Positions 35,429 to 47,027 of a stretch of 64,000 nucleotides of DNA are shown in pieces. The notes beneath the pieces are model-generated. The model saw only the letters and a program-made list of their open reading frames with translations, was not told the origin of the DNA and searched no databases. The stretch is from Cannabis sativa. Lineage: Eukaryota; Streptophyta; Magnoliopsida; Rosales; Cannabaceae. Position 1 is the first letter of the stretch. Every line of letters starts with the position of its first letter. A program made the translations under genes and the position numbers. The stretch is from NCBI RefSeq assembly GCF_029168945.1, contig NC_083602.1:27267323-27331322 (forward strand). Reading direction: 5' to 3'.

Positions 35429-36602
35429 TGTTGTGAGAATTATGTATGCAAGTATACGCAGTCAAACAAGTAATAAGATGATAAGTAAGATCTTCACCAC
35501 AAGGATTGCAAATAAAAATATGTCGGAAAACTAACTAATTACAACTTAAAGTAGAGGGAAAAAATATGAAAATGGTTGAGCAATGATTCAAAATTAAAAT
35601 GACAGTAATTAAGCTTGCTAAAATTAATACTACTGTTGCTAGAAAATTTTCTTGCAAGAAAAAAATGTAATATGGTAAAAAGGGCTTGAATAGCTAATTT
35701 CTTCTAGTTAGGTTTTTTCCCAGGTGTTACAGCAGCGGTTCAGCATTACTTTAGCATTTTTTACAGAGATAACATAAATTCCTCTAGGCTTGTGATAGTT
35801 TTCCAAAACTCACAAATTAAAGTCTACCACTATTCAAACCAGCAAGCAGAACACTATTCAAACATCAATCCTTAAGCTATGCAAGGTAAATAAAATATTC
35901 CTATTATACTTACAAAGAAAAACTTAAATCTAGGTTTTCACTTGCTCCATTCAAGTTGAACTACTAGATTTAGCCCTTTCGAAACAAGATCTAGCTTAGA
36001 AAATTGTGATTTATGGCCAAGAAGCAACAATCAAATAAAATGAAAACTCACTTGAATGAACAAAGGCAAAAATGCTAAAGTAAGCTTAAAAATTAATCAT
36101 ACCCAACATAAAAGTTCATAGTCATTCAAGCCTCAAAAGTCTAGCTCATATTCAAATGAAAAACTAAAATCCAAGCTAAAAAGCTATCTTCCATGGCTGC
36201 TGCCCGGTTTTACAATTTAACACAACTTTTAATAACTAAGTACAAACAACAAGAAAAGAGAAAGAGAAAGAAAACTATTAAGAGAGGATAAAAGAAAAAT
36301 CAAACACTAAAGCTTGGTCACCCTTTCTTCCTCCTTTGTTGTACTTTTTTCTTCATTTACTGCCCCTTCCAAAAAGTTGCAGCTGCTCTCATTGATGGAA
36401 AGATGATGGTGTTCTTGGATTTTTCCTCTTTTTGTTGTTGGGTCCCTAGGGTACAAAAATTACACCCTAAAATTAGAAGCCCAATCCATTTTGAACTTTG
36501 GCCCACTAGATTTAGTCCTCCCTTTACAAAGCATCCAGCTGGTCTGATTTTAAGTAACCAACATGCTCCTGATGACGTGGACACTCAATTTTGTGTTCCC
36601 AC

Positions 36603-38503
36603 TGTTGGGTTTTATGCCCTAAATAAAACTCTTTACAATCTGATTAGTTATCAATATAAGAAATTTGAAGTGATTGATGTTTGTGTGAATTCTACATGCT
36701 AATGGTTTAATATGTTTAATATGTTTATTACATTTACACACAGAATCAGTTAAATCCAGATCATATGTTTATTCACAATTACAGTATCGTCAACACAGTG
36801 GAATGTATTGTGATCATATGAATCAAAAGACTCGGTCCCTGTTTCATCAGTGTTATTGGATTTACACTAATGTGATAATCAGCGATGATGTGTACTTACA
36901 CTTGGAGTAAATGTTATGTTCTTTCCAGGACATTAGTAAAGTATACTAGTTTCGAATGTATGGAGTATACATTGGACTGGACCGATATTGCAACTAAGTT
37001 AAGATATTACGAACTTACCGTTATATATATCTTTCCAAGTCAATATCAGTAATTGATCTTAAGATTAAAATAATCTAAATCCTGATATGCTTAGGCTCAA
37101 CTCAGGAGTGCTATTCATGTTCTTTGATTAATTAGTTAAGCCTACTTTTGGGTCAGGGTGATACGTATATTTTGGGAACATGATAGTATGATTGAGTGGG
37201 AGTGCTGAACTAAAATATGGAATCTATAGCTTCTACTGGTGTATAGAAGTCAAGTGATGATTCCCTTCGAGCTTAGCAAATAGAAGTAAATGGATGAGCT
37301 CTTGTTTAACTGACTAATCATTAGATCACTAAACACCATTTATAGGTAGCTAAGTGTTTTAAGGGGCAAAATACATTGAGGGGTGAGAACGGTAAAGAAA
37401 TCCCATCTCAATGTAGATCATCTATATAGAGGATCTTTAAATCACAATAAGATTATAACAATGGTTAAATGAGATAGCATATTGATATCGTGGAACATAC
37501 AATATGCTCTATATAAGTCTGAGAGCGCAATTCTAAGTTCTAAGAGTGGATTCAACGAAGAATTAATAAGTAGGAATTTACTTGGTAAATTTGGTTCACT
37601 TATTGGAAGCTCAGCATATAGATCCATGGTCCCCATTCTAGTTGAGAACATTCTGCTTGTAAGACTCATTAATTGATTCGTGATTGATCAATTATAATTC
37701 TAAAGTTAGACTATGTCTAATTTTATGAATTTTCACTAAGCAAGGGTGAAATTGTAAAGAAAAGAGTTTCTAGGTTTATTTATTTATTAATGGACTTTAT
37801 ATGTCTAATTAATAATTAAATTAAATGACAATATTATTTAATAATCTATTTTAGTTATTAAATAATTAGTTTTGGCATTTAAAAGGTTAGAATTAGAAAA
37901 TTGGCGTTTTTGAGAAAATAGAGATAAAATTTGATAAAACTGCAAAATCAAGTGGGGCCCAATACAACACCATGGCCGGCCACTTAATGTGGGATTTCAA
38001 ATTAATATTTTCATTATTTTAATGCCAAATTCTTCTTAACCTAAACCTAGTAGTTGCCTATAAATAGAAAGTGATGGCTCAGTCACAACACATGCTTTCA
38101 TTAGTAATCTGACAGAAATTTCTCTCTTCAGAAAAACTGAGCCTTCCCCACTTTCTATACCTGGCCGAAACCCTCTCTCTTCTTTTCTCCTTGATCAATT
38201 TCGACCCTAGTGAAAGAGTAAGTGCCCACACACAGCAAGCAGTAACTCAATCATAGATTGGAAGACTGTCAAGACTTGAAGAAGAAGGACATTCGGGCTC
38301 AGATCTTGATTATACTCTGCTACAGAAAGGATACAAGGGTTAGAGATTTGAGTGGAAGGAGACATTAATTCCGCTGCATCAATGTAAGGTTTTCTTAACT
38401 TTATATGTGTTTAATTTATCGTTTTAGAAAGTTCATATTTAGGGTGTTTAAACAACATACTTGTGAGTAGATCTAAGATCTTGGTAAAATAAAATTTCCA
38501 ACA
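36603..38503 (+). repeat. 5' LTR of family A element
   Basis: 1901 bp, TG...CA. TATA box at 38059-38066 and a CT-rich transcribed leader after it. It lacks a few bases present in the 3' LTR near 38277. Confidence 0.95.
38059..38066 (+). promoter_or_regulatory. LTR TATA box
   Basis: tataaata, conserved at the same place in the family A LTRs (3217-3224 and 46246-46253). It lies about 440 bp before the LTR end and marks the likely transcription start region of the element. Confidence 0.7.
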
Positions 38504-38505
38504 AC

Positions 38506-38522
38506 TGGCCTCAGAGCCATGG
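38506..38522 (+). other. Primer binding site, variant initiator-Met
   Basis: tggcctcagagccatgg, two bases after the LTR end. It differs from the usual tggtatcagagcc at two bases. The position supports its role as the cDNA primer site. Confidence 0.75.
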
Positions 38523-41500
38523 TAATTGATTTACTTGCAAGATATTTGGACTTTAAAACGATTGTTTGTTTGTTTTTGGATGGTATCATGTTGTATTGAG
38601 TGTTATTTGATGATTGATTGATGTTTGTGAATTTTCGTGAAAAATAATTGCGATTCTATTTCTGGAATTATTTTTATTGGATAGTATGGAAAACATTAAG
38701 CAAGTTACTTTTTTACAGAACTCAATTTCAATTTAATTTGAATTAGTTATGATTTTTTGAAGATTCGGAAAAATCGGAGTTGTGCTGAAATTTTCCTGCG
38801 ATCGCGAAAACTGTCCGTACAGCTCGCAATTTTTTTCGTTTTTCTTCAATTTTTCATGCTTTTTCATGGAATTAACTTCCAATTTTTTGTGTAGTTTTGT
38901 ATTTATAGATTTACTATTCCTAATTCAATTCTAATTATCATTATGAATTAATTTAATATTTTTTAAATTTAATTCAAGATATTAGTGTAATTTGAATTTT
39001 AAAATAGTAAATATATATCTTATTGCTTAATTATCTATCTTATTTTTAAATTTGATTATATCTTATCTTATTTTTAAATTTAAGGTCAGATTTTAAATAT
39101 TTTTAAATTAAATCTTTTTTAAATAATTTGACCTTATTTAAATTTAAAATAAAATAACTATAATCATGTAATTTTAAATAGATGTAAGATATTTTGCTAA
39201 CTTTTAAATTTTGTTATTTTATTTATTTAAATTAAATTTAAAATCTGAAAAAGATATTTAATTTATCTTTTCTAATTTTTATTTAATTTTTATTTATAAA
39301 ATAACATTTAAATTTTAAAAGTAGTTAGCAAATTTTAAAATGATATTTAGGTTGGTTGAAACCTAATTTTTCAAAATTGTAGGTTTAATTTTAAATACTT
39401 TTTTTTAAATAATTTCGAAATTTAAATTAATATTTTTTAATTTCGAAAATAAATATTTATTTTATTTCGAATATTAAATTTTATTTTTATTTATTTATTT
39501 AATTATTTATTTTTTTCTAAATTATTTATTTAAAATTAAATAAATCCTACTTCCAACTATCCAGCTAACCTTGTTGCAGGAGTATGTGGTTTTAGCTTGT
39601 ATGTAAGTTTTCAAAACCTATTATTACTTGATTGCAAATAGCGATGGTTACTTTTTGCCAGATCTAATGATCTGATGGCTCCCTTGGTCAATTTAATAAT
39701 TTGTAACAGGTAAATTTTACAATCTTCTTTCAAGTGTGTATGACCTAGCAACATGATAGGATCCATCCAAGTGAGTACCTGTGTTAGCCTATGTGTTTAT
39801 TTTATTATATAGATGCATATATGTTGTTGCTAAATAAAATGTCACACCATGATAGATTTTATTTAGGTCCATCTAGTTATTGGACCTATTCAATTAATAA
39901 AAGTTATTTATTTTAAGGTTAAATTCCTCTCTTTTGGGCCTTGTGTGAGAGTTGGGAGCCATAGAAGTGGGTACGACATACTGAACCCAGCACCCCCTCA
40001 CATGAACTAACCCAATTGTGAAGGCCCATTTGCCTGATTTGAATAACTGTACTAGGTTAATTATATTAGTTTAACCTAATAAAATTGAATTAGCAACATA
40101 ATTAACTTTTAAAATATATGAAATTTATTTTCATTTTAATATTTTAAAGTTAATTTTAAGAAAAACACTTTTAGTTTAGATATTATTTCTAGACAAACTA
40201 TTTGTATTTTTCTTGTATTTAATTAAATATAGAATTTTAACTAACTAGATTCTTTCTCGAGCTTATTTAATTAAATATTCCTATTTAAGTTATAAATTAG
40301 TTATATCAACTGATTTTTCTTATCTAACTTAAATTTGAATATTTGATTTAAATTTTAAATCAAGTTGAGGAATCCTAGGCATTAGTTATTAAAGATTCTT
40401 AAGATATTTTTTAAGTTAATATCTTTTCGAATATTAACTTAAAATGGAATATTTTAGTTAATATCTTTTCGAATATTAACTTAAAAAGATATCTTCAAAT
40501 TAAGTGGTTATAACTTAATTTTTGATATTTAATTAAATGTAAATTTGAAATTATTTAAGTTTTAGATTTTTTCTATATAACTTAAATTAGATATTTTTCA
40601 AATTTTTGTTGAAAAGATACTTAGTCAAATAAGATATTTTCTAGATAGTAATTTTTAGACTACTTATTATTTCTAATATTTAAATAGGAAAATATTATAC
40701 TTTGTGAAATGAATTATTTAAATAATTAATTTTGGTATAATTTTATTAAGTATATTTTTCCTAGTATTAAACTAGAAATTAATAATTAAGCCTTCTCTAC
40801 ACTTAATTATTTATTTCTTGAATTTAATACATTTAATTAACTTGAAAAATTTAAATATCTAAGTTTATTTTCATCATGATACTTAAATATTTATTGATTT
40901 TTCATGACACTTAATTAAATAGAAAATTATTTTAAGTTGAAATTTAATTTTTCAACTTAAACTTAAATAATTTTCAATATATATTTTTTCTTTATTTTCT
41001 TAATCAATTTCGAAAATTGCATTTTATTTATGCAATTTTTTTTCGAATTTATCTTGAAAAATAGATTGAGTTCTAAATTAATTATTTATTTTAATTAATT
41101 CTTGGACCAACTACAATCAATGATATTTTCATTTAATTGATTAATTTAAAATAAATGAATTTAAAATATATATATTATTAGAAATTGAATTAACTAGTCA
41201 AAAGAAAATCTAGATAGGTGATATTTTTGCTTGAAGTATTTCTTTTCTATTTTTATTATTTTCAAAAATTGTATATTTTTTATACTTTAAATTTTCGAAC
41301 TCAATAAATATATTCTCAAAGGAAATTTTTCAGTTGCTAATTATTTAATTTAATTCAACTTAAATTAATTTCCTTAATATTTATATTGAAGATTATTACT
41401 AAGATGGGAATAATTAATTTTATTTCAATCACCATCTAAGTTTAATTTTATAAATATTATATTAAATTCTTCCTTTAGAATTTCAATTCTAAATTTCGAA

Positions 41501-42094
41501 TTTAATGAGAATTTATTTATTAGAATAATAAAGAAAATACATTTTAAAGAATGAGCTTTATTATTATTAAGATATTCGATCTCCATTGTGGGTTTTACAT
41601 CGTGTTTGTTTTAGTGAGTAATCCTCCCTAATGGAGGAACGTTCATTAGCAATTTCGCACCGCTTAATCTCGCATGATAAGTAGTTTGTAAGTGTTTTAT
41701 ATGGTATAGATCACCCTAATGGTGGCAACCATATTTGACTTGCAAATTGCGAAACAATGGTAGAAGCTCATGAGATAGAATAGCCTTGACTCTCGCCTAA
41801 ACGGGACAACGCTGGATTCCAATCTTGATCGAATAAAAGGTTGCTAGAATGTTTAACATTTTAGATGAGCTGACAACTCTATTCAATGGATGGTAACTTT
41901 GACTCTCGCCTAAATGGGACACTGATATCAGTTTGTTGAAAAACCTTGGAAATTATTTAGGATTGAATTTTTTAAGTATTTTCTCATATCCTACATGTTA
42001 TGTGCTTATAATTTCTGAATTGATTTTGTGTTAAACCATTATTAATTTCTATTTGTTGATTTCTAATTATTTTGTAGTATCCTGTATTATCAAA
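38523..42094 (+). other. Long AT-rich leader of family A element, no gene
   Basis: About 3.5 kb of very AT-rich DNA with no open frame. A duplicated unit around 'ttagttaatatcttttcgaa' occurs at 40405-40490. It may carry packaging signals, but nothing in the sequence shows this directly. Confidence 0.6.
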
Positions 42095-42961
42095 ATGAAT
42101 CCCATGTTATCACTATTGACTGAAAACAAGCTGAATGGATCTAACTTTAATAAGTGGAATGAGAACATTAATATTGCTCTCATAGGAGAAAGTGCCTTGT
42201 TTGTTTTAACTGAGCCATCACCTGAAGTGCCTGGGGACAATGCATCCAAAGCTGTGAAAGAAAAGTATGAGCGTTGGCAGAAAGCAAATGACAAAGCTCT
42301 ATACTTTATGCTTTCTAGCATGGTTGACACCCTCAAAACTCGGTTTTCTAAAACTGAGAAGGCTGCTGAAGTTATGACGAAGTTAAATGAGCTATTCGGT
42401 AAGGCATCACTTCAGTCACGATTTGACGCGACTAAGAAGTACATTAATGCACGGATGGAACCTCATCAAAACGTGCGTGACCATGTTCTCCTCATGTCAA
42501 GTTATTTCCAAGAAGCCCAGGATCATGGTGCTGAAATGGACAGTGCTACTCAAGTAAGTCTTATCTTGAATAGCCTGACTCCAGCATTTCTACCATACAC
42601 ATCAAATTATGTCATGAATAAGAAGGAAATTGACTTTCATGAATTAGTCAATGACCTTCAAACTTATGAAAATTTGATTGGAGGACCCAAGAAGAAAGGG
42701 GGAAAACCTCATAATCCTGGGAATGGTAATGGGACGATGAAACCTGAAGCAAATGTTGCCTCTGCTTCGAAGCCCAAATCGAAGAAGAAGTGGAACAACA
42801 CCAAGAAGCGAACAAAAGTCATGAAGAATAAAAAGGATGTTCCTTCTGGTGATGCTACACTTAAAGGAAAGTGTTTCTACTGCAATGAAAAAGGTCATTG
42901 GAAATCCCAGTGTCCTAAACTTCTTGCAAAGAAACAAGGTATTTCCATTTATAAACTTTAA
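42095..42961 (+). CDS. Copia-type Gag of non-autonomous element
   Basis: Open frame from MNPMLSLLTENKLNGSNFNK (an ATG at 42095 fits better than upstream starts). The UBN2/Copia gag domain covers residues ~8-210: FNKWNENINIALIGESALFV, LYFMLSSMVDTLKTRFSK, TKLNELFGKASLQSRFDATK, YINARMEPHQNVRDHVLLMS, LILNSLTPAFLPYTSNYV. A lysine-rich linker follows (KKKGGKPHNPGNGNG...KPKSKKKWNNTKKRTK), then one CCHC knuckle (CFYCNEKGHWKSQC, residues ~263-276). Its known family role is to form the particle and bind element RNA. It ends IYKL if a likely 99-bp intron (42939-43037, GT...AG) is kept. If the intron is spliced, the end becomes KQGQAT. It is the only intact gene of the element. Confidence 0.88.
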   Translation: MNPMLSLLTENKLNGSNFNKWNENINIALIGESALFVLTEPSPEVPGDNASKAVKEKYERWQKANDKALYFMLSSMVDTLKTRFSKTEKAAEVMTKLNELFGKASLQSRFDATKKYINARMEPHQNVRDHVLLMSSYFQEAQDHGAEMDSATQVSLILNSLTPAFLPYTSNYVMNKKEIDFHELVNDLQTYENLIGGPKKKGGKPHNPGNGNGTMKPEANVASASKPKSKKKWNNTKKRTKVMKNKKDVPSGDATLKGKCFYCNEKGHWKSQCPKLLAKKQGISIYKL

Positions 42962-43037
42962 GAGTTTAGTGAATTGTTATCCAACTGGATTTATGATTCT
43001 GGACTAACTTTGTTTATTTGTTTTCTTCTTCTTATAG

Positions 43038-44788
43038 GCCAAGCTACTTGAACTCAGATGACTTTGATCAGAAAGCTGGACCAAAGGGTGAAATCGTCCA
43101 GATGAAGATGAAGCTCTTCAATTTATTTTGAATTAATTGTTTTAGTTTAAAGACAATTTAGATTTCAAATTTTAGTTAGGGATATTTATCCCTATTTTTC
43201 TCATATTGTTGCAATATATTTTTATTAATAAAGTTTTTTTTTTAATTTTTTTCGAAATTCAACAATTGCAATTATGAGATTGAGCTTCATTTAATTTATC
43301 TTCATCAATTATTACCACATTATATTTGTATGTTTGTATGTGTAAGTGTTTTTATTATTGATGCAAATTCTATAATATTTACAACTCTTCATAGAGTTAT
43401 ATTAAATAAACACTAGAAACTATTTCTATGTTTATTAATAATTGTTAATTCTCATACAATTATTAAGAATTTGTTTAATAAAAGGATCTTATGATCTGAT
43501 AGGGGTGGAGAAAAGTTAAGAAAACTATGCAGTTCAATGATCTTTTATATCTAATGAACTCTGGATAGTATTCAACTCCACATAAACTCTATCACACTAA
43601 GAGAATAATGATCTTTACAACCTTTAGGGGTGGATCATAATCTCTATATACTTAGGGGTGGAGGTTATCCATAGTGCCCTATATGTATATTATTAGGGGT
43701 GGAGTCTATTCCACAATTCCCTATGTAACACATATGTTCTTCAAACATGGAAGTAATATAATGAGTCAGCTATTATTAATATAAATTCTTGATCTTGATT
43801 GTATGTTCCATTTCGATTTTACTGTTGTAAGTAAAAATTTGATACCTTTGAAAGTTCTTTGTTAAAGTTTCACACTACCTTAATTGAGTGGGAGAATTTT
43901 AAAATTCTATACCCATCTTTATTAGGTTGATACTTGTGATAGGTACTTAAGAACACTACTGAAAAGCAAATCTAACCATTCACATGGATAGGAATAGCTT
44001 ATCAGAATTATGAGAATAAGATAAAGAACTCTAGTTCAGTCCATTCGAATGACTTGAACCTAGAATTCTTAATCCTCATAAAATTTTATGGTATCTTAAT
44101 TTTGATTACTTTATCTCTGGCATGTATTTTTCACTTCAAAATACTAGTCTGCTATGTTGATGACTTAGTCTTAACTTAAAGTTTCAGACTAATACAAAAG
44201 TCATAACTAGGTAACTCTCTAAACAATCAGAGGTTAAAAGTATTATTTAACCAGACATCTGCTATTGAGTGGGAGCTATCTGAGATGTAATCAAATAGGA
44301 AACATTAGAAGATATTCAAGAAAGGTTTATAAAAGTGATCTATATGTAAGATATTAAGGAACCGTGTATCAGTTGTCCTTGTATCTCACCATCTAATTTC
44401 GAAATTCCTATAAGATGGTGTTTACTTTGGGGGTGGAGGAATTATTGTATAATAATTCAAGCTCTACCAGAAAAGAATTATAACTTTGTGTATTCGAAAT
44501 CCAAGAAAGTTATATCACTGAAGATAAGTCTACACTGTATTATCTCAATTACATATTTTAAAATATGAGAGATATGTCTTCTGTTTATTCAGATGTACTT
44601 TTAAAACAGTAAAAGATTTCAGTATCCCTTCATGAGTAAAGCATATAGTAAAGGATGTTTCATAAGAGTATTTATGAACTAGTTCCAGAAGTTTGGGTGG
44701 ATTCAAATATACTACACTTGATCTGAAGATCAAGACATCAGATTGACCTATTTGCACAGTTTGTTTTATATTAGTGCAAGTGGGAGTT
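43038..44788 (+). pseudogene. Shattered Copia pol relics
   Basis: No frame is open, but recognisable fragments remain in order: LVCYVDDLVL (44144-44173) with the reverse transcriptase YVDD at 44153-44164; KPDICY, TGA (44266-44268), VGAI near 44250-44280; and VFTLGGGGI-like text at 44410-44440 from RNase H. Between them are several 'aggggtggag' repeats (43500-43700). The same relic order is seen at 1-1787. The purine tract gcaagtgggag (44776-44786) ends the region. Confidence 0.75.
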
Positions 44789-46696
44789 TGTTGGGTTTTA
44801 TGCCCTAAATAAAAATCTTTACAATCTGATTAGTTATCAATATAAGAAATTTGAAGTGATTGATGTTTGCGTGAATTCTACATGCTAATGGTGTAATATG
44901 TTTAATATGTTTATTACATTTACACACAGAATCAGTTAAATCCAGATCATATGTTTATTCACAATTACAGTATCGTCAACACAGTGGAATGTGATTGTGA
45001 TCATATGAATCAAAAGACTTGGTCCCTGTTTCATCAGTGTTATTGGATTTACACTAATGTGATAATCAGCGATGATGTGTACTTACACTTGGAGTAAGTG
45101 TTATGTTCTTTCCAGGACATTAGTAAAGTATACTAGTTTCGAATGTATGGAGTATACATTGGACTGGACCGATATTGCAACTAAGTTAAGATATTACAAA
45201 CTTACCGTTATATATATCTTTCCAAGTCAATATCAGTAGTTGATCTTAAGATTAAAAGAATCTAAATCCTGATATGTTTAGGCTCAACTCAGGAGTGCTA
45301 TTCATGTTCTTTGATTTATTAGTTAAGCCTACTTTTGGGTCAGGGTGATACGTATATTTTAGGAACATGATAGTATGATTGAGTGGGAGTGCTGAACATA
45401 AATATGGAATCTATAGCTTCTACTGGTGTATAGAAGTCAAGTGATGATTCCCTTCGAGCTTAGCAAATAGAAGTAAATGGATGAGCTCTTGTTTAACTGA
45501 CTAATCATTAGATCACTAAACACCATTTACAGGTAGCTAAGTGTTTTAAGGGGCAAAATACATTGAGGGGTGAGAAAGGTAAAGAAATCCCATCTCGATG
45601 TAGATCATCTATATAGAGGATCTTTAAATCACAATAAGATTATAACAATGGTTAAATGAGATAGCATATTGATATCGTGGAACATACAATATGCTCTATA
45701 TAAGTCTGAGAGTGCAATTCTAAGTTCTAAGAGTGGATTCAACGAAGAATTAATAAGTAGGAATTTACTTGGTAAATTTGGTTCACTTATTGGAAGCTCA
45801 GCATATAGATCCATGGTCCCCATTCTAGTTGAGAACATACTGCTTGTAAGACTCATTAATTGATTCGTGATTGATCAATTATAATTCTAAAGTTAGACTA
45901 TGTCTAATTTTATGAATTTTCACTAAGCAAGGGTAAAATTGTAAAGAAAAGAGTTTCTAGGTTTATTTATTTATTAATGGACTTTATATGTCTAATTAAT
46001 AATTAAATTAAATGACAATATTATTTAATAATCTATTTTAGTTATTAAATAATTAGTTTTGGCATTTAAAAGGTTAGAATTAGAAAATTGGCGTTTTTGA
46101 GAAAATATAGATAAAATTTGATAAAACTGCAAAATCAAGTGGGGCCCAATACAACACCATGGCCGGCCACTTAATGTGGGATTTCAAATTAATATTTTCA
46201 TTATTTTAATGCCAAATTCTTCTTAACCTAAACCTAGTAGTTGCCTATAAATAGAAAGTGATGGCTCAGTCACAACACATGCTTTCATTAGTAATCTGAC
46301 AGAAATTTCTCTCTTCAGAAAAACTGAGCCTTCCCCACTTTCTATACCTGGCCGAAACCCTCTCTCTTCTTTTCTCCTTGATCAATTTCGACCCTAGTGA
46401 AAGAGTAAGTGCCCACACACAGCAAGCAGTAACTCAATCATAGATTGGAAGACTGTGAAGGATCAAACTTGAAGAAGAAGGACATTCGGGCTCAGATCTT
46501 GATTATACTCTGCTATAGAAAGGATACAAGGGTTAGAGATCTGAGTGGAAGGAGACATTAATTCCGCTGCATCAATGTAAGGTTTTCTTAACTTTATATG
46601 TGTTTAATTTATCGTTTTAGAAAGTTCATATTTAGGGTGTTTAAACAACATACTTGTGAGTAGATCTAAGATCCTGGTAAAATAAAATTTCCAACA
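44789..46696 (+). repeat. 3' LTR of family A element
   Basis: 1908 bp, nearly identical to the 5' LTR. TATA box 46246-46253. The right end is followed by CCCAC, the target duplication. Confidence 0.95.
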
Positions 46697-47027
46697 CCCA
46701 CGTCACTGGCAGAATGCTGAATTTGTTTCAGAATTACTTCAGCAATTTGCCCCAATTTGAACTTTTGTTCCATTTTTTCCTTTGAATCATTTCCTTTTTC
46801 CTAACAATTTAATTTCTCTTTTTTCAACAACAAACAAGGACATTTAATTAAAAAAACACAACTAAAATAATAATTTTTACAAGACTTAAAAGTTAGCTTA
46901 CTAAATAGAAAATGAAACTAAAACTAATTAAAATTAAGCCAACAAACACATTTTCATTACTCTTCTCACAATAATTTCAGTTAAAAAGGATAAAAAAATA
47001 ACTCTATACCATAGAGTGATCATATTT

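Larger units (their letters stand above)
36603..46696 (+). mobile_element. Full-length non-autonomous family A Copia-like element (gag-only)
   Basis: 10.1 kb with LTRs of 1901 and 1908 bp, ends TGTTGGG...CCAACA, and perfect duplication CCCAC (36598-36602 and 46697-46701). The internal region has a variant initiator-Met primer site, a 3.5 kb AT-rich leader, an open gag gene, and then only shattered pol relics. Gag is the sole open frame, as in plant TR-GAG elements, so reverse transcriptase and integrase would have to come from elsewhere. The two LTRs differ at roughly one position per hundred by eye, so it is young. Confidence 0.93.
35429..47022. mobile_element. Unclassified 1.5 kb TG...CA element, probably a solo LTR
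   Basis: Starts TGTTGTGAGAATTATGTATG and ends CCATAGAGTGATCA. Perfect 5-bp duplication TATTT at 35424-35428 and 47023-47027. Net length is 1495 bp without the inserted family A element. No coding capacity, primer site or internal LTR pair was seen, so a solo LTR of an unidentified family is the best fit. Removing it together with one TATTT makes the integrase frame continuous across the junction, which confirms both edges. It ends in a small hairpin (actctat-acc-atagagt, 47001-47017). Confidence 0.8.
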
